Below are positions 1-9,290 of a DNA stretch of 64,000 nucleotides, piece after piece. A program made the translations under genes and the position numbers. The notes below the pieces were generated by a model that saw nothing but the letters and a program-made list of their open reading frames with translations, was not told the origin of the DNA and made no database searches. The first letter of the stretch is position 1. Every line of letters starts with the position of its first letter. The DNA lies in NCBI RefSeq assembly GCF_003568665.1, contig NZ_QXMH01000001.1, positions 124,001 through 188,000 on the forward strand, read 5' to 3'. The DNA comes from Chitinophaga alhagiae. Lineage in GTDB: Bacteria; Bacteroidota; Bacteroidia; Chitinophagales; Chitinophagaceae.

Positions 1-769
1 CGGCATGGCGGCCCATGAACGATACAGCCTTGCGGGTGATGTCTCCCGCAATATCCGCATCTTTCCACAACGCGCTATGCCCGCCGCTCATCCAGCCAAT
101 GCGGCTGATGCTGTCTACAATGGTCTGGTTATGGCCATGCCCGGGGTCAGGCAGCATCCGCAGCTTTTCCGGATGCTCCGCGCCGGTAGGCTCGTTGCCC
201 ACTTTCTGTTTATAGCTTACCTGTATAGGGTCCGCGGGATCGAGGTTGACCACCTGCCGGTTTTCCACGTACACGCACGGCACCCTGTCTAGCGTGGCCG
301 GCATAATGAATGCATAGTTGAAACCGGTTTCAAGCGGCCCCGGCCTTATCTCCCTGTTCCAGTCAATACCTTCCCGGGTGCCGAGGCCCAGGTGCCATTT
401 GCCGATCACGGCCGTCTGGTAACCGGCGCTCTGCAGCATACCGGGCAAGGTGCGCCGGTCTGTGGGCAGAATAAGGGAAGCATCTCCCGGGGCAATGCCC
501 GTATTCTGTTGTTTCCAGGGGTATTTCCCCGTAAGCAGCCCGAAGCGGGAAGGCGTACAGGTGGCGGAAGTGGCGTAGGCGCGGGTGAATTTTACGCCGT
601 TCCTTGCCAGCCTGTCTATATTAGGCGTCTGGATGCGCTGCATGCCGTAGCAGCTTACATCTCCATAACCAAGGTCATCCGCATAGATGACGATGATGTT
701 GGGCTTTTGCTGCTGCGCCAGCGCCCCCAGGGGCAGCAGGCAGCAGCATAAGAGTCTGATGATCTTCAT
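1..769 (-). CDS. Sulfatase (S1 family), 3' end beyond window
   Basis: The reading frame starts at 769 and stays open to the window edge, giving about 256 N-terminal residues of an arylsulfatase-type enzyme that hydrolyses sulfate esters. A signal peptide (about residues 1-19, ending LGALAQ) points to export. Residues 25-36 (NIIVIYADDLGY) carry the metal-binding Asp pair, and CTPSR at residues 71-75 is the S1 signature whose Cys becomes formylglycine; GKWHLG follows at about 124-129. It lies 4 bases after the susD-like gene, so it is probably the last visible gene of the SusC/SusD operon and desulfates the imported glycan. Subfamily and sulfated sugar cannot be told from this fragment. Confidence 0.93.
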   Translation of the reverse strand, partial: MKIIRLLCCCLLPLGALAQQQKPNIIVIYADDLGYGDVSCYGMQRIQTPNIDRLARNGVKFTRAYATSATCTPSRFGLLTGKYPWKQQNTGIAPGDASLILPTDRRTLPGMLQSAGYQTAVIGKWHLGLGTREGIDWNREIRPGPLETGFNYAFIMPATLDRVPCVYVENRQVVNLDPADPIQVSYKQKVGNEPTGAEHPEKLRMLPDPGHGHNQTIVDSISRIGWMSGGHSALWKDADIAGDITRKAVSFMGRHA

Positions 770-773
770 AAGA

Positions 774-2426
774 TTATTGCAGTTTCGGGTTGATGTTTAC
801 CTCACGTTGCGGTACGGGCCACTTTTCGTCCATGCCGGCGCGGAACGCCTTGCTGGTAACATACCAGCGGCGCGCCGGGTCAACAATATTACCTTTTTTA
901 CGCAGGTTCACGGCGGTAGGGAAAGCGGCCCCGTAAAAATCGCCGCTCAGTACCTGCGCGGCAATGCCCCAGCGCAGCAGGTCCCAGTAACGCAGCCCTT
1001 CCAGCGCCAGCTCATTACGCCGTTCCCTCCTGAGAATGGTGCGCAGCGCCGCCGCATCTGTTGCGGTTACGGTCGGCATGTTCACGCCGGCCCGGCTGCG
1101 CACCTTGTTAATAGTAGCATCCAGCAAAGCCTGGTCTATTGCCTCTCCCGCTTCCAGCTTTGCTTCAAGATAGCTGAGCAGCACCTCAGCATAACGTATA
1201 ATGGGAAGGTCTATACCTGAGTTTTGCAGATCACCGCCGGCAAACGCGTCGTAGTTATACTTGCGCAGCCCGAAACCTGTTCGGGTACCCTGCTTGGTGG
1301 TGGTAAGCTGATCGCGCGAGCTGGTGGAGTCCGGATGGGTGATGTACGGGAACCTCCCGAATTGCGCGTTATTGTACAGCACCGTGTACCCTAACCGCGG
1401 GTCACGGTCTTGCGCCACATCTGCCGGGTTATAACGCGGATCATTAAACGAAAACGGCGTACCGTCAGTAAACTCGTAAGATTCCACCAGGCTGCCGAGG
1501 GGGCAATACAAATGCCAGCCGCCGGCTATGGCCGGGTAATTGTGCTGCAGCATGCCGTTAGGCGCCAGGTCCTGCAGGTACTGCGTGGCAAAAATGATCT
1601 CGTTGCTGGCTTCGTTGGTACCGTTGAAGAGGCTTTCATAATTCGGGTCTATGGCATTATCGTTCAGGTCTACAATGGTTTTGTAGGTAGCCACTGCTTC
1701 GGTGAATTTTTGCTCCGCCAGCTGCAGCCTGCCCAGGAAGGCCAGCGCAGCCTGTTGTGTAGCCCTCCCGCGTTCTGCCGCCGGCAGGTCTTTGGCCCGC
1801 GGCAGTATGGCAGCCACCGCTGTCAGCTCGTCTTCCACAAACTTCACCACTTCCGCCTGCGGCGCTTTGGACACGGTGTTAGCCTCTTCCAGCGTAAGCG
1901 TACTGGTAACCAGCGGCACGTCTTTCCAGTACTGCGACATGTAAAAGTACGTACACGCCCTGATGAAGCGGGCCTCCGCCTCCATCCGCTTCAGCTTGGC
2001 TTCCGCAACGGGTGTTTTGCCCAGGTTTTCCAGGAAGAAATTGGCGCGGCCGATGCGCAGGTAGCTGGCCTCCCAGAAATTGCCCAGAATGCCCAGGTCT
2101 GCCGTCATGGTGCCGTTGCTCAGGCGGTTGACAACGGAGTTATCTCCCCGGCGGTCATAAGCATTGTCTGAAGCAAACTCCAGGTACAACAGGCCGTGGT
2201 AAGACCACCAGTCTGTTGGCGAAAACTCCGCGGTCTTCTGCATCTGTATATTGCTGCGGTATACTCCCGTTAGCGCCAGCAGGGCATTTTGTTCGCTGGT
2301 CCAGAATACATCGCTGGAAAAGCTGGCCAGTGGTGATTTGTTCAGTTCCTTGTTGCAGGCGCTGACGGCAAAGGCCAGAACGCCCAGCAATGCAAATATT
2401 TTTATGGTTGAGATACGTCGATACAT
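774..2426 (-). CDS. SusD/RagB-family nutrient-binding outer-membrane lipoprotein
   Basis: A 550-residue SusD-like protein, the surface glycan-binding partner that caps a SusC channel. The N-terminus has a lipoprotein signal with the lipobox near AVSAC, so Cys24 is probably lipidated. FWTSEQNALLALTGVY is typical of the SusD N-terminus, and the C-terminal LRRERRNELALEGLRYWDLLR segment (written here in part) is the classic conserved SusD motif. It starts 18 bases after the susC-like gene and is followed 4 bases later by the sulfatase, all on one strand. Function by family is firm; the ligand is unknown, though the sulfatase suggests a sulfated glycan. Confidence 0.96.
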   Translation of the reverse strand: MYRRISTIKIFALLGVLAFAVSACNKELNKSPLASFSSDVFWTSEQNALLALTGVYRSNIQMQKTAEFSPTDWWSYHGLLYLEFASDNAYDRRGDNSVVNRLSNGTMTADLGILGNFWEASYLRIGRANFFLENLGKTPVAEAKLKRMEAEARFIRACTYFYMSQYWKDVPLVTSTLTLEEANTVSKAPQAEVVKFVEDELTAVAAILPRAKDLPAAERGRATQQAALAFLGRLQLAEQKFTEAVATYKTIVDLNDNAIDPNYESLFNGTNEASNEIIFATQYLQDLAPNGMLQHNYPAIAGGWHLYCPLGSLVESYEFTDGTPFSFNDPRYNPADVAQDRDPRLGYTVLYNNAQFGRFPYITHPDSTSSRDQLTTTKQGTRTGFGLRKYNYDAFAGGDLQNSGIDLPIIRYAEVLLSYLEAKLEAGEAIDQALLDATINKVRSRAGVNMPTVTATDAAALRTILRRERRNELALEGLRYWDLLRWGIAAQVLSGDFYGAAFPTAVNLRKKGNIVDPARRWYVTSKAFRAGMDEKWPVPQREVNINPKLQ

Positions 2427-2444
2427 CGTTGCTGGTTTTACCGG

Positions 2445-5400
2445 TTAAAAATTGATATTGAGGCCTAACGTATAGTTGGCCATGATCGGGTAATACCCCT
2501 GGGCTATGGTGAAATAACTGCCCCCTGTATTGGTCTCGGGGTCCCAGCCTTTGCGGTAGTTGCTCCAGGTAAACAGGTTCTCCGCGCTCAGGCTGATGCG
2601 TGCCCCCGCAATGCCCGCCCTTTGCAGCCAGGCCGCCGGCACGGCATAACCCAATTGCAGGTTTTTCAGGCGCAGGTAAGCGCTGTTCAGCATCCAGTAA
2701 GAAGACATCAGCGTGTTAGGCGTACCCTGGTTGGTGATGATCTCCATGCGGGGATATTTGGCGTTGGGATTGGGATTTTCTTTCGTCCACCGCTCTTCCA
2801 TCTGCCAGCGCTGCACGTTGCCGTTCTGGTAAAAAGCCCAGCCGTTGTAGTTGTTGAGGAAACCTTTTACACCGCCAATACCCTGCAGCAATACAGACAG
2901 GTCAAAACCTTTCCACGATGCGCCGAGATTAATGCCGTAGGTGTATTTGGGAATGGTAGAGCCGAGGAAGGTACGGTCATAGGCCGCGGTCACCTTCCCG
3001 TCAGGCTTGCCATCAGGCCCGCTGATATCTTTGTAACGGATGTCTCCCGGTTTGGGACTGGCGCTGATGGCCGTCATGTCATTACCCGCTTTCCAGGCCG
3101 CCACATCCGCCTCATCTGCAAACAGGCCGTCTGCCACATAGCCATAGTACAGGTTCATGGGGAAGCCGATGAACAGCGTGCTGCCGTTGCCCACCAGGCC
3201 GTTGGGCTGCTGGATGTTGCCCACGCCGAGGTCAAGCACCTTGTTGTTGATGATGCTGAGGTTGGCGCCTGCATGGTATTGCACCGCGCCGATGTGGTGC
3301 CGGTGGTTGAACGTGAACTCCCAGCCTTTGTTAGACAGTTTTCCGGAATTTTGCTGCCCTACGCTGGCGCCCAGCACCCAGGATACGCTGGAAGAAGGGC
3401 TCACCAGAATGTCATAAGTATACCGGTCAAAATAGCTGAGGCTGATGCTGAACATATTTTTCAGGAAGCTGGCTTCCAGCCCGGCATCCTGTGTGCGGGT
3501 GGTTTCCCAGTGAATGGTGGGGTCTGTGATGGTGGTACGGCTGACGCCGGCGCTCACCTGGCCGCCAAACGGATAGTTGAAGCCGGTCCTCAGCAGGTTC
3601 TGGTAAGGATAATTGCCAATGTTCTGGTTGCCCAGGCGGCCATAGGAGGCCTTCAGCTTCAGTTCGTCCAGCCAGTTGAAACGGTCTTTCAGAAAAGGTT
3701 CTTCCGAAATACGCCAGCCTACTGCCATAGAAGGGAACAGCCCGTATTTGTCATTTTGCGGGAAGCGGGAAGACCCGTCGTACCGGAGCGTAGCTTCGGC
3801 CAGGTATTTTCTGCCAAAGTTGTATTGCAGCCGCCCAAAAACAGATTGCAGCGCATACTCCGCCGCCGTGCCGCTGTTGGTCTGCGTGCTGGGGTCTCCG
3901 AGGTCCAGTTCCGTAAGGTCGTTGCTGGGCAGGTTGGTCCGTGCCGCCCGCAGATCTTCCGAATATTGCTCTTCAAAGGAGTAGCCCGCCAGCACGCCAA
4001 ATTCATGACGTTTCACCTGCTTGCGGTATTCCGCCAGCGCCTGCATGGTCTTGTAGTTGGAATAGCTGTTGAACTGTGACAGGGAAGACGGGCCCAGGAA
4101 AATGTTGTCGTTGATGCGCTGGGTAGCCAGGAAAGTTTTATCCTGCCCCTGTGTTTGTGTGTAGCCGCCCAGCAGGGACAGCTTCAGGTCAGGGATCACA
4201 AACCAGTCCAGCCGCAGGTTGCCGTTCAGGTCTAGTGACCTGCCGCGGTAAAAAGACTCGCTCTCCAGCCACCCTACCGGGTTGCCTTTGTTCACAACGC
4301 CGGTGCCCCAGTCTCCGTTGGTCATCTTAATCGGATAAATGGGGGTATACCGTACCACGTTGGTGATGATGCCCATCATATCTGTAACGTCCAGCGTGGC
4401 CGGTGTGGCCGGTTCTACCGTGCCAGACTGGATGGCGGAGAGGCGCGCGGTGAGCTTCAGGTTTTTATGCAGGCTGGTACCCAGGTTGAGGCGTACATTG
4501 TAGCGGTTGAACTGGTTGCCTTTCACTACGCCGTCCTGGTTGAGATAACCGAGAGACAGCACGTACTGCGTGTTCTCGTTGCCGCTGGAAAGGCTGATGT
4601 TGTGGCCCGTTTGCAGGAAACTTTCCTTGAAACTGGCGGAGATGTAGTCAGCGTTGGGAAAATTATCCGGGTCGCTGCCGTTGCGGAACTTTTCAATATC
4701 GCCAGCAGAATAAGAGCCCGGCTCCGCCTCGTTCATCAGTTCCGCATACTCCCATGAATTGACGAACGACGGTGTAGCGGTGATCCGCTGCATGCCCACA
4801 TACCCGTTGTAGCTAACGCGCATTTTCTGGCTGATGCTGCCGGTTTTAGTAGTGACCAATATAACGCCGTTGGCCGCACGGGCGCCGTAAATGGCGGCAG
4901 ATGACGCATCTTTCAGCACGGAGATGCTTTCTACATCATTAGGATCAATATCATTAAAAGAGCCGGTAGGAATGCCATCTACCAGGATGAGCGCGCTGGG
5001 CGTGGCGCCAAAGGAGCCGATGCCCCTCACGTTCAGGTTGGCGGCCTGGCCCGGCCGGCCGTTGCGCTGTATCACCGTAAGCCCCGGCAGTTGCCCGGTA
5101 AGCGCTTGCGAAAGCTGGGCTACAGGGCGGTTGCTGATGTCTTTACCGCCTATCTGAGACACGGAGCCGATCAGTTGTGATCTTTTCTGCGTGCCATACC
5201 CCACCACCACTACTTCATCTCCTTTCAGCTCCCGTGTTTTAAGCACAATGCTGATGGCCGTTGCGCCCGCCGCCACGCTCACCTCCTGCGTTTCATATCC
5301 CACAAAAGAAACCTCCAGCGTGGCTCCATGCGCGGGCACACGGAGGGTGAAGCCACCTTTCGCATCTGTAGAAGCGCCCTGGCTGGTGCCTTTCAATCTT

Positions 5401-5864
5401 ACGCTGGCGCCGGGCAGGGCCACGCCTGATTCATCTTTCACCGTTCCCTTCAGCTCGGTATCCTGCGGCGCGGATGCGCTTGTTGCCGGCGGAGGGGCGT
5501 TGTTCTTTTCACGGATCACCACCATGTCATCCACAATATCATAGGTAAGCCCTTTGGGCGGCAGGCAGAAGTCCAGCACCTCATGCAGGCTGGCATCTTT
5601 CATGTTAATGCTGACCGTACCGGCCAGTTTCACAATACGGTCTTTATAAAAAAATCGGTAATTGCTCTGTTGCTCTATTTCACGAAACACTGTTTTCAAC
5701 GAAACAGTTTGCCGCGAAACGGAGATTTTCTGCGAGTAGCTTTTTGCACTGATCTGCAAACACATTGCCAGTTGAATGATGATAGCAAGCCTCATGGCCA
5801 GAAAGATTTTGGTACGCCCCGGCCTGCTCCGGCCGGGCGGATTGAACTTCGCTTTTAAAAGCAT
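2445..5864 (-). CDS. SusC/RagA-family TonB-linked outer-membrane protein
   Basis: A 1139-residue TonB-dependent transporter. In order: a long positively charged N-terminus and signal peptide (about 1-45, ending AKSYSQ), an STN domain (about 50-118, with NYRFFYKD), a carboxypeptidase-regulatory-like repeat (about 138-208, LKGTVKDESGVALPGASV), the SusC signature VVVGYGTQKR (219-229), a plug and a large barrel ending in aromatic NINF. An STN domain fits transcriptional signalling to the FecR/ECF sigma pair directly upstream. Met24 (MRLAIII) is an alternative start giving a shorter signal peptide. The gene is 18 bases upstream of susD and 125 bases downstream of fecR. Confidence 0.96.
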   Translation of the reverse strand: MLLKAKFNPPGRSRPGRTKIFLAMRLAIIIQLAMCLQISAKSYSQKISVSRQTVSLKTVFREIEQQSNYRFFYKDRIVKLAGTVSINMKDASLHEVLDFCLPPKGLTYDIVDDMVVIREKNNAPPPATSASAPQDTELKGTVKDESGVALPGASVRLKGTSQGASTDAKGGFTLRVPAHGATLEVSFVGYETQEVSVAAGATAISIVLKTRELKGDEVVVVGYGTQKRSQLIGSVSQIGGKDISNRPVAQLSQALTGQLPGLTVIQRNGRPGQAANLNVRGIGSFGATPSALILVDGIPTGSFNDIDPNDVESISVLKDASSAAIYGARAANGVILVTTKTGSISQKMRVSYNGYVGMQRITATPSFVNSWEYAELMNEAEPGSYSAGDIEKFRNGSDPDNFPNADYISASFKESFLQTGHNISLSSGNENTQYVLSLGYLNQDGVVKGNQFNRYNVRLNLGTSLHKNLKLTARLSAIQSGTVEPATPATLDVTDMMGIITNVVRYTPIYPIKMTNGDWGTGVVNKGNPVGWLESESFYRGRSLDLNGNLRLDWFVIPDLKLSLLGGYTQTQGQDKTFLATQRINDNIFLGPSSLSQFNSYSNYKTMQALAEYRKQVKRHEFGVLAGYSFEEQYSEDLRAARTNLPSNDLTELDLGDPSTQTNSGTAAEYALQSVFGRLQYNFGRKYLAEATLRYDGSSRFPQNDKYGLFPSMAVGWRISEEPFLKDRFNWLDELKLKASYGRLGNQNIGNYPYQNLLRTGFNYPFGGQVSAGVSRTTITDPTIHWETTRTQDAGLEASFLKNMFSISLSYFDRYTYDILVSPSSSVSWVLGASVGQQNSGKLSNKGWEFTFNHRHHIGAVQYHAGANLSIINNKVLDLGVGNIQQPNGLVGNGSTLFIGFPMNLYYGYVADGLFADEADVAAWKAGNDMTAISASPKPGDIRYKDISGPDGKPDGKVTAAYDRTFLGSTIPKYTYGINLGASWKGFDLSVLLQGIGGVKGFLNNYNGWAFYQNGNVQRWQMEERWTKENPNPNAKYPRMEIITNQGTPNTLMSSYWMLNSAYLRLKNLQLGYAVPAAWLQRAGIAGARISLSAENLFTWSNYRKGWDPETNTGGSYFTIAQGYYPIMANYTLGLNINF

Positions 5865-5989
5865 ACTTTTGTTTTGTTTGGGTGATAAAATAGAGCGCTA
5901 ACTCATTGTTTTAGACATCCCGGACGCCGGCCGGCAGTGTTCCACCACCGCTGGCCTTTTTTTACCGCAATGCCGTTTTGGTTGTTTTG

Positions 5990-7195
5990 CTATTGTTGAA
6001 TGGTGATCGTTTTACCGTTAACCATCACATGGATCCCGTTCAGCTCCAGTATCTGCAAGAGCCGGGAAAGCGGCGCCTCCCGGCTGAACTTTCCCGAAAA
6101 CCCTTCTTCCGTTATGTTGCCCTCATAGCGTACGTCTACATCGTACCAGCGCGCCGCTTCCGCCATAATATCCCGGACCTGCGAGTTCTCGAACCAGAAA
6201 TAGCCGTTTTTCCAGGCCATTACCTGCCCCAGGTCAGGGCCGTTTTCAAGCGTAATGCCCGCAGCCCCGGCTACGGCCTGCTGCCCGGGTTTCAGCAGCC
6301 TGGTATGGGCGCCCCGGGTTACCTTTACGGCGCCCTCCAGCAGAGTGGTACGGGTGGCGGCGTTCTCCGCGTAGGCATTGATATTGAAATGCGTGCCCAG
6401 CACTTCCACCATGCTTTCATTGGCCAGCTTCACCCGGAAAGGCCGCGCCGCATCTTTCACTACCTCGAAGTAAGCCTCCCCTTTTACCTCCACCAGCCGC
6501 TCCGTGTTGCTGAACACCACCGGGAAACGGAGCAACGATGCGGCATTCAGCCACACCCTGGTACCGTCTGACAGCACCAGTTTATAATAGTTCCCTTTCC
6601 CCGTGGCAATAGTATTATATACCGGCGCGCCGCTGTTGCCGGTGGCATTGTATACCAGCTGGCCGTTGGTATGGGTAAATGCGCCGCCCTGCTGTTGCGT
6701 GGTGCCGTTGGCCAGGGTGTCCAGCCCAATGGCCGAAGAATCGTCCAGCAGCAGCACGGCCTTTTCCCGGGCGGGGCTGATGTCTGCCGTGGCCACCTGG
6801 TCAACGGTAGCGGGTACGGCGGTTTCCCTGTTCCGCAGCAGCCAGAACGCCGAGGAGGCCATTGTACCCAGTATGATAGCCGCCGCGGCAACCCGCCACC
6901 AGCGCCTGTTGCGCAAGGGCGTTGCATGCTGCGCTTCCATGCCCCTGTCTACATAAGGCGGCAGTTCCCGCCCATGGGCTTCCGCTCCCAGGATAGCCTG
7001 CAGCATGCCCTCCGCTTCATCCGCGTTGGTAACAGGCGCCAGGTGCTCCAGCGCCTCCCCGTGCCGCACAATGAGCGCGGCCAGTTTCTCCGGCGGCGCC
7101 TTGCGCACCAGCTCCATCAGCTCCGCGGTCTCTTCCGCCGTGGCCAATTGTTCGTAATAACGTGCAAATAGTTCTTCCAGCCTCTTTTCGCTCAT
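5990..7195 (-). CDS. FecR-family anti-sigma factor
   Basis: A 401-residue FecR-like transmembrane regulator. The cytoplasmic N-terminus (1-100) would bind the sigma factor; one membrane segment lies at about 101-120 (VAAAAIILGTMASSAFWLL). The periplasmic FecR domain (about 195-295) has the familiar LSDGTRVWLNAASLLRFP, and the C-terminal part (about 330-400, WYDVDVRYEG...GKTITI) is a DUF4974/STN-like domain that contacts the transporter. It lies 66 bases after the ECF sigma gene and precedes the SusC gene, the standard order for a trans-envelope regulon in which substrate passage through SusC releases the sigma factor. Confidence 0.95.
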   Translation of the reverse strand: MSEKRLEELFARYYEQLATAEETAELMELVRKAPPEKLAALIVRHGEALEHLAPVTNADEAEGMLQAILGAEAHGRELPPYVDRGMEAQHATPLRNRRWWRVAAAAIILGTMASSAFWLLRNRETAVPATVDQVATADISPAREKAVLLLDDSSAIGLDTLANGTTQQQGGAFTHTNGQLVYNATGNSGAPVYNTIATGKGNYYKLVLSDGTRVWLNAASLLRFPVVFSNTERLVEVKGEAYFEVVKDAARPFRVKLANESMVEVLGTHFNINAYAENAATRTTLLEGAVKVTRGAHTRLLKPGQQAVAGAAGITLENGPDLGQVMAWKNGYFWFENSQVRDIMAEAARWYDVDVRYEGNITEEGFSGKFSREAPLSRLLQILELNGIHVMVNGKTITIQQ

Positions 7196-7261
7196 AAACG
7201 TGTGATTTCAGATACAAGACAGTAACGGGGGCCGGAATGGGGGGGAGCGCGCCCGTTTTTT

Positions 7262-7831
7262 TTATTGCAGCAGCAAAATGAGGGCGGCCATCATGGCCAG
7301 CCGGTGTTGTACGTAGCGGGAAATAGCCGCGGTAGCCACTTCCAGGTGATATTTGACGGTTTCCCGCCCAATGCCGAGGCGCCCGGCAATTTCTTTATAG
7401 GTCAGCCGCTGATGGCGGTGTAGCAGGTACACTTCCTTTTGGCGGTCCGTCAGCCGGTCTATGGCTTCGTCTATCAATGAATAATAAAACGGCGGGGCGT
7501 CCTGCACCGGCGGTTGTTCCCTGGCCCAGCGCTCCTGGTTGCGGTGTTCCGCGGCCAGTTTCTGCAAGGCATTAAGGGCGTGGTTCTTTGACACCACCAG
7601 CAGGTATGCCTTGAAGCTCCGGATGTTATGCAAGGTTTCCCGTGCCTCCCATATCTTGAGGAACACGTCTTGCACAATTTCCTGCGTAAGCGGTTTGGAA
7701 GTGGTAATACGGAAAATATGGGTGTCCAGGAACGGATACCAATGCTCATATAAAGCCCTGAAAGCGGATGAGTTGCCGGAAGCCACGTCTGCGAGTAGCG
7801 CTTGTTCGCTTAAATACTTGGTTGCCACCAT
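7262..7831 (-). CDS. ECF-type RNA polymerase sigma factor
   Basis: A 189-residue sigma-70-family protein of the extracytoplasmic-function type. Region 2 covers about residues 20-90 (AFRALYEHWYPFL; QEIVQDVFLKIWE) and region 4 about 122-178, with a helix-turn-helix at RLTYKEIAGRLGIGRETVKY. It heads the locus and is followed by its likely anti-sigma FecR and then the SusC/SusD pair, so it should direct transcription of those genes when glycan is sensed. The C-terminal tail (MMAALILLLQ) is unusually hydrophobic, though such tails do occur in this Bacteroidota group. Confidence 0.95.
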   Translation of the reverse strand: MVATKYLSEQALLADVASGNSSAFRALYEHWYPFLDTHIFRITTSKPLTQEIVQDVFLKIWEARETLHNIRSFKAYLLVVSKNHALNALQKLAAEHRNQERWAREQPPVQDAPPFYYSLIDEAIDRLTDRQKEVYLLHRHQRLTYKEIAGRLGIGRETVKYHLEVATAAISRYVQHRLAMMAALILLLQ

Positions 7832-7952
7832 GTCTGCTGATAGAAATAAATACTAACTGTTTTGCACCTGCGTACTGGTTGTGGAATCTTTACCGTAGAG
7901 GGGTTAAAGGTAGCCAATATTTCCATAAATCCTAACGGCGGCGGCATGTCTG

Positions 7953-9131
7953 TTACAACCTTCTCCGCTTCAGCTCTTCCCTGATCAGGCCCAGCTCCCG
8001 CCCCATCTGGCCGGCAATGGAGGTATTTTCCTGCGCCCTGCGGATCAGGTAAGGCATTACGTCTTTTACCGGGCCGTAAGGCAGGTACTTGGACGCGCGG
8101 TAACCCGCATGCGCAAGGTTGAACGTAATGTTGTCACTCATGCCATAGAGCTGGGAGAAGCTCACGCGGGGGTGGTTGTGGGGAATGCCTTTTGTATGCA
8201 GCAGTTCTGCGGCCAGCATGCAGCTGTCTTCGTTATGGGTGCCGATGAATACGGCCAGGTGATCAAGCCGGTCCACGCAGAAACGCACGGCAGCGTCATA
8301 ATCTTCATCAGCCGCGTCTTTATTGGGTTGTATGGGGGAGGCGTAATTTTCTTCTTCGGCGCGTTTCCTTTCCTTTTCCATGTAAGCGCCGCGCACCAGC
8401 TTGGCGCCCAGCAGGTAACCCGCGGCGCGGGCCTTCTCAAATGATCTTTCCAGGAATGCAAGCCTGTCATGCCGGTACAGCTGGAACGTATTGTAAACGA
8501 ACACTTCCTGTTTGTTGAAGAGGGCCATCATTTCGTCAGCCAGGTCATCTACCGGCTGCTGCACCCAGCTTTCTTCCGCGTCTACCAGCACTGCGGTGTC
8601 TGCTTTTGCGGCGGCTGCGCAGATGGTATGGATGCGTTTGCGCACGCGCTCAAATTCCGCCTGCTCTTCCCCCGTGAGCGCCGTGCCGCTGTGCATTTTT
8701 TCCAGCAGGCCGAAACGGGCAAAACCGGTTACCTTGATGGCAATAAAGGGGATGTGGGGTTTGCCGGCGGCAGACTGGATGGCCCTTAGAAATTCGGGAA
8801 CGGCATTATCGTAGTTCTCTTCTCCTTCCACGGCTTCCACTCCATAGTCCAGCACCACGCCTACGCCGAATTTACCCAGTTCTTCCGCCGCATGTACCGC
8901 TTCTTCCAGCGATTCTCCGCCGCAAAACTGGTTAAAGATGGTGGTTTTAATAAGGCCTTTCACCGGCAGGTGCAGCTTAAAGGCCAGCGGAGTAACTATG
9001 GCGCCCAGTTTCACCAGCCACGGCCTGCCAATATTGCTGAACAGGAAGTTGGCTCTTTTCAACGCTTTGTCAGACATATGCTCAAAGGCAATGGCCGTAT
9101 TCTCGAACGATAACGATAGTTGTTGCTCCAT
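7953..9131 (-). CDS. Proline dehydrogenase (single-domain)
   Basis: A 392-residue FAD-dependent enzyme oxidising L-proline to pyrroline-5-carboxylate, the first step of proline breakdown. Family features: LDYGVEA, FIAIKVTGFAR, the VLVDAEESW segment, the substrate-binding LGAKLVRGAYMEKER, VFIGTHNEDSC, and SQLYGMSDNITFNLA near the C-terminus. It is a separate short protein as usual in Bacteroidota, not the bifunctional PutA. I chose ATG at 9131 (MEQQLSLSF) over a TTG at 9140, because a promoter -7 box ends 6 bases upstream of 9131, which would leave the TTG inside or ahead of the promoter. It stands alone with no matching dehydrogenase nearby. Confidence 0.94.
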   Translation of the reverse strand: MEQQLSLSFENTAIAFEHMSDKALKRANFLFSNIGRPWLVKLGAIVTPLAFKLHLPVKGLIKTTIFNQFCGGESLEEAVHAAEELGKFGVGVVLDYGVEAVEGEENYDNAVPEFLRAIQSAAGKPHIPFIAIKVTGFARFGLLEKMHSGTALTGEEQAEFERVRKRIHTICAAAAKADTAVLVDAEESWVQQPVDDLADEMMALFNKQEVFVYNTFQLYRHDRLAFLERSFEKARAAGYLLGAKLVRGAYMEKERKRAEEENYASPIQPNKDAADEDYDAAVRFCVDRLDHLAVFIGTHNEDSCMLAAELLHTKGIPHNHPRVSFSQLYGMSDNITFNLAHAGYRASKYLPYGPVKDVMPYLIRRAQENTSIAGQMGRELGLIREELKRRRL

Positions 9132-9137
9132 GGCGGG

Positions 9138-9168
9138 CAAAATTAAGGGGATGCCGGTATTCTAACAA
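9138..9168 (-). promoter_or_regulatory. Bacteroidota-type promoter of the proline dehydrogenase gene
   Basis: On the minus strand TTG (9168-9166), a 20-base spacer, then TAATTTTG (9145-9138) matches the Bacteroidota primary-sigma consensus TTG-N19-21-TAnnTTTG. The -7 box ends only 6 bases before ATG 9131, so the transcript probably has almost no leader. Confidence 0.6.
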
Positions 9169-9290
9169 AAAACAGCCCCGGCTCGTGATAATTCTCTGAC
9201 ATATATGTAATTTTTGAGGGGATGTTTTTGCGAACTTTTTTTTATTATATTTATCCCCGGACAGCACAACAAATCTCTTTACGCCTAAAC

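Noticed and set aside
2622..4079. A 485-codon open frame on the plus strand
   Set aside because: It lies antisense inside the SusC gene, has no family-like sequence and arises from GC-skewed codon use.
9131..9140. TTG start at 9140 for proline dehydrogenase
   Set aside because: It would begin within the promoter -7 box; ATG 9131 fits the promoter.
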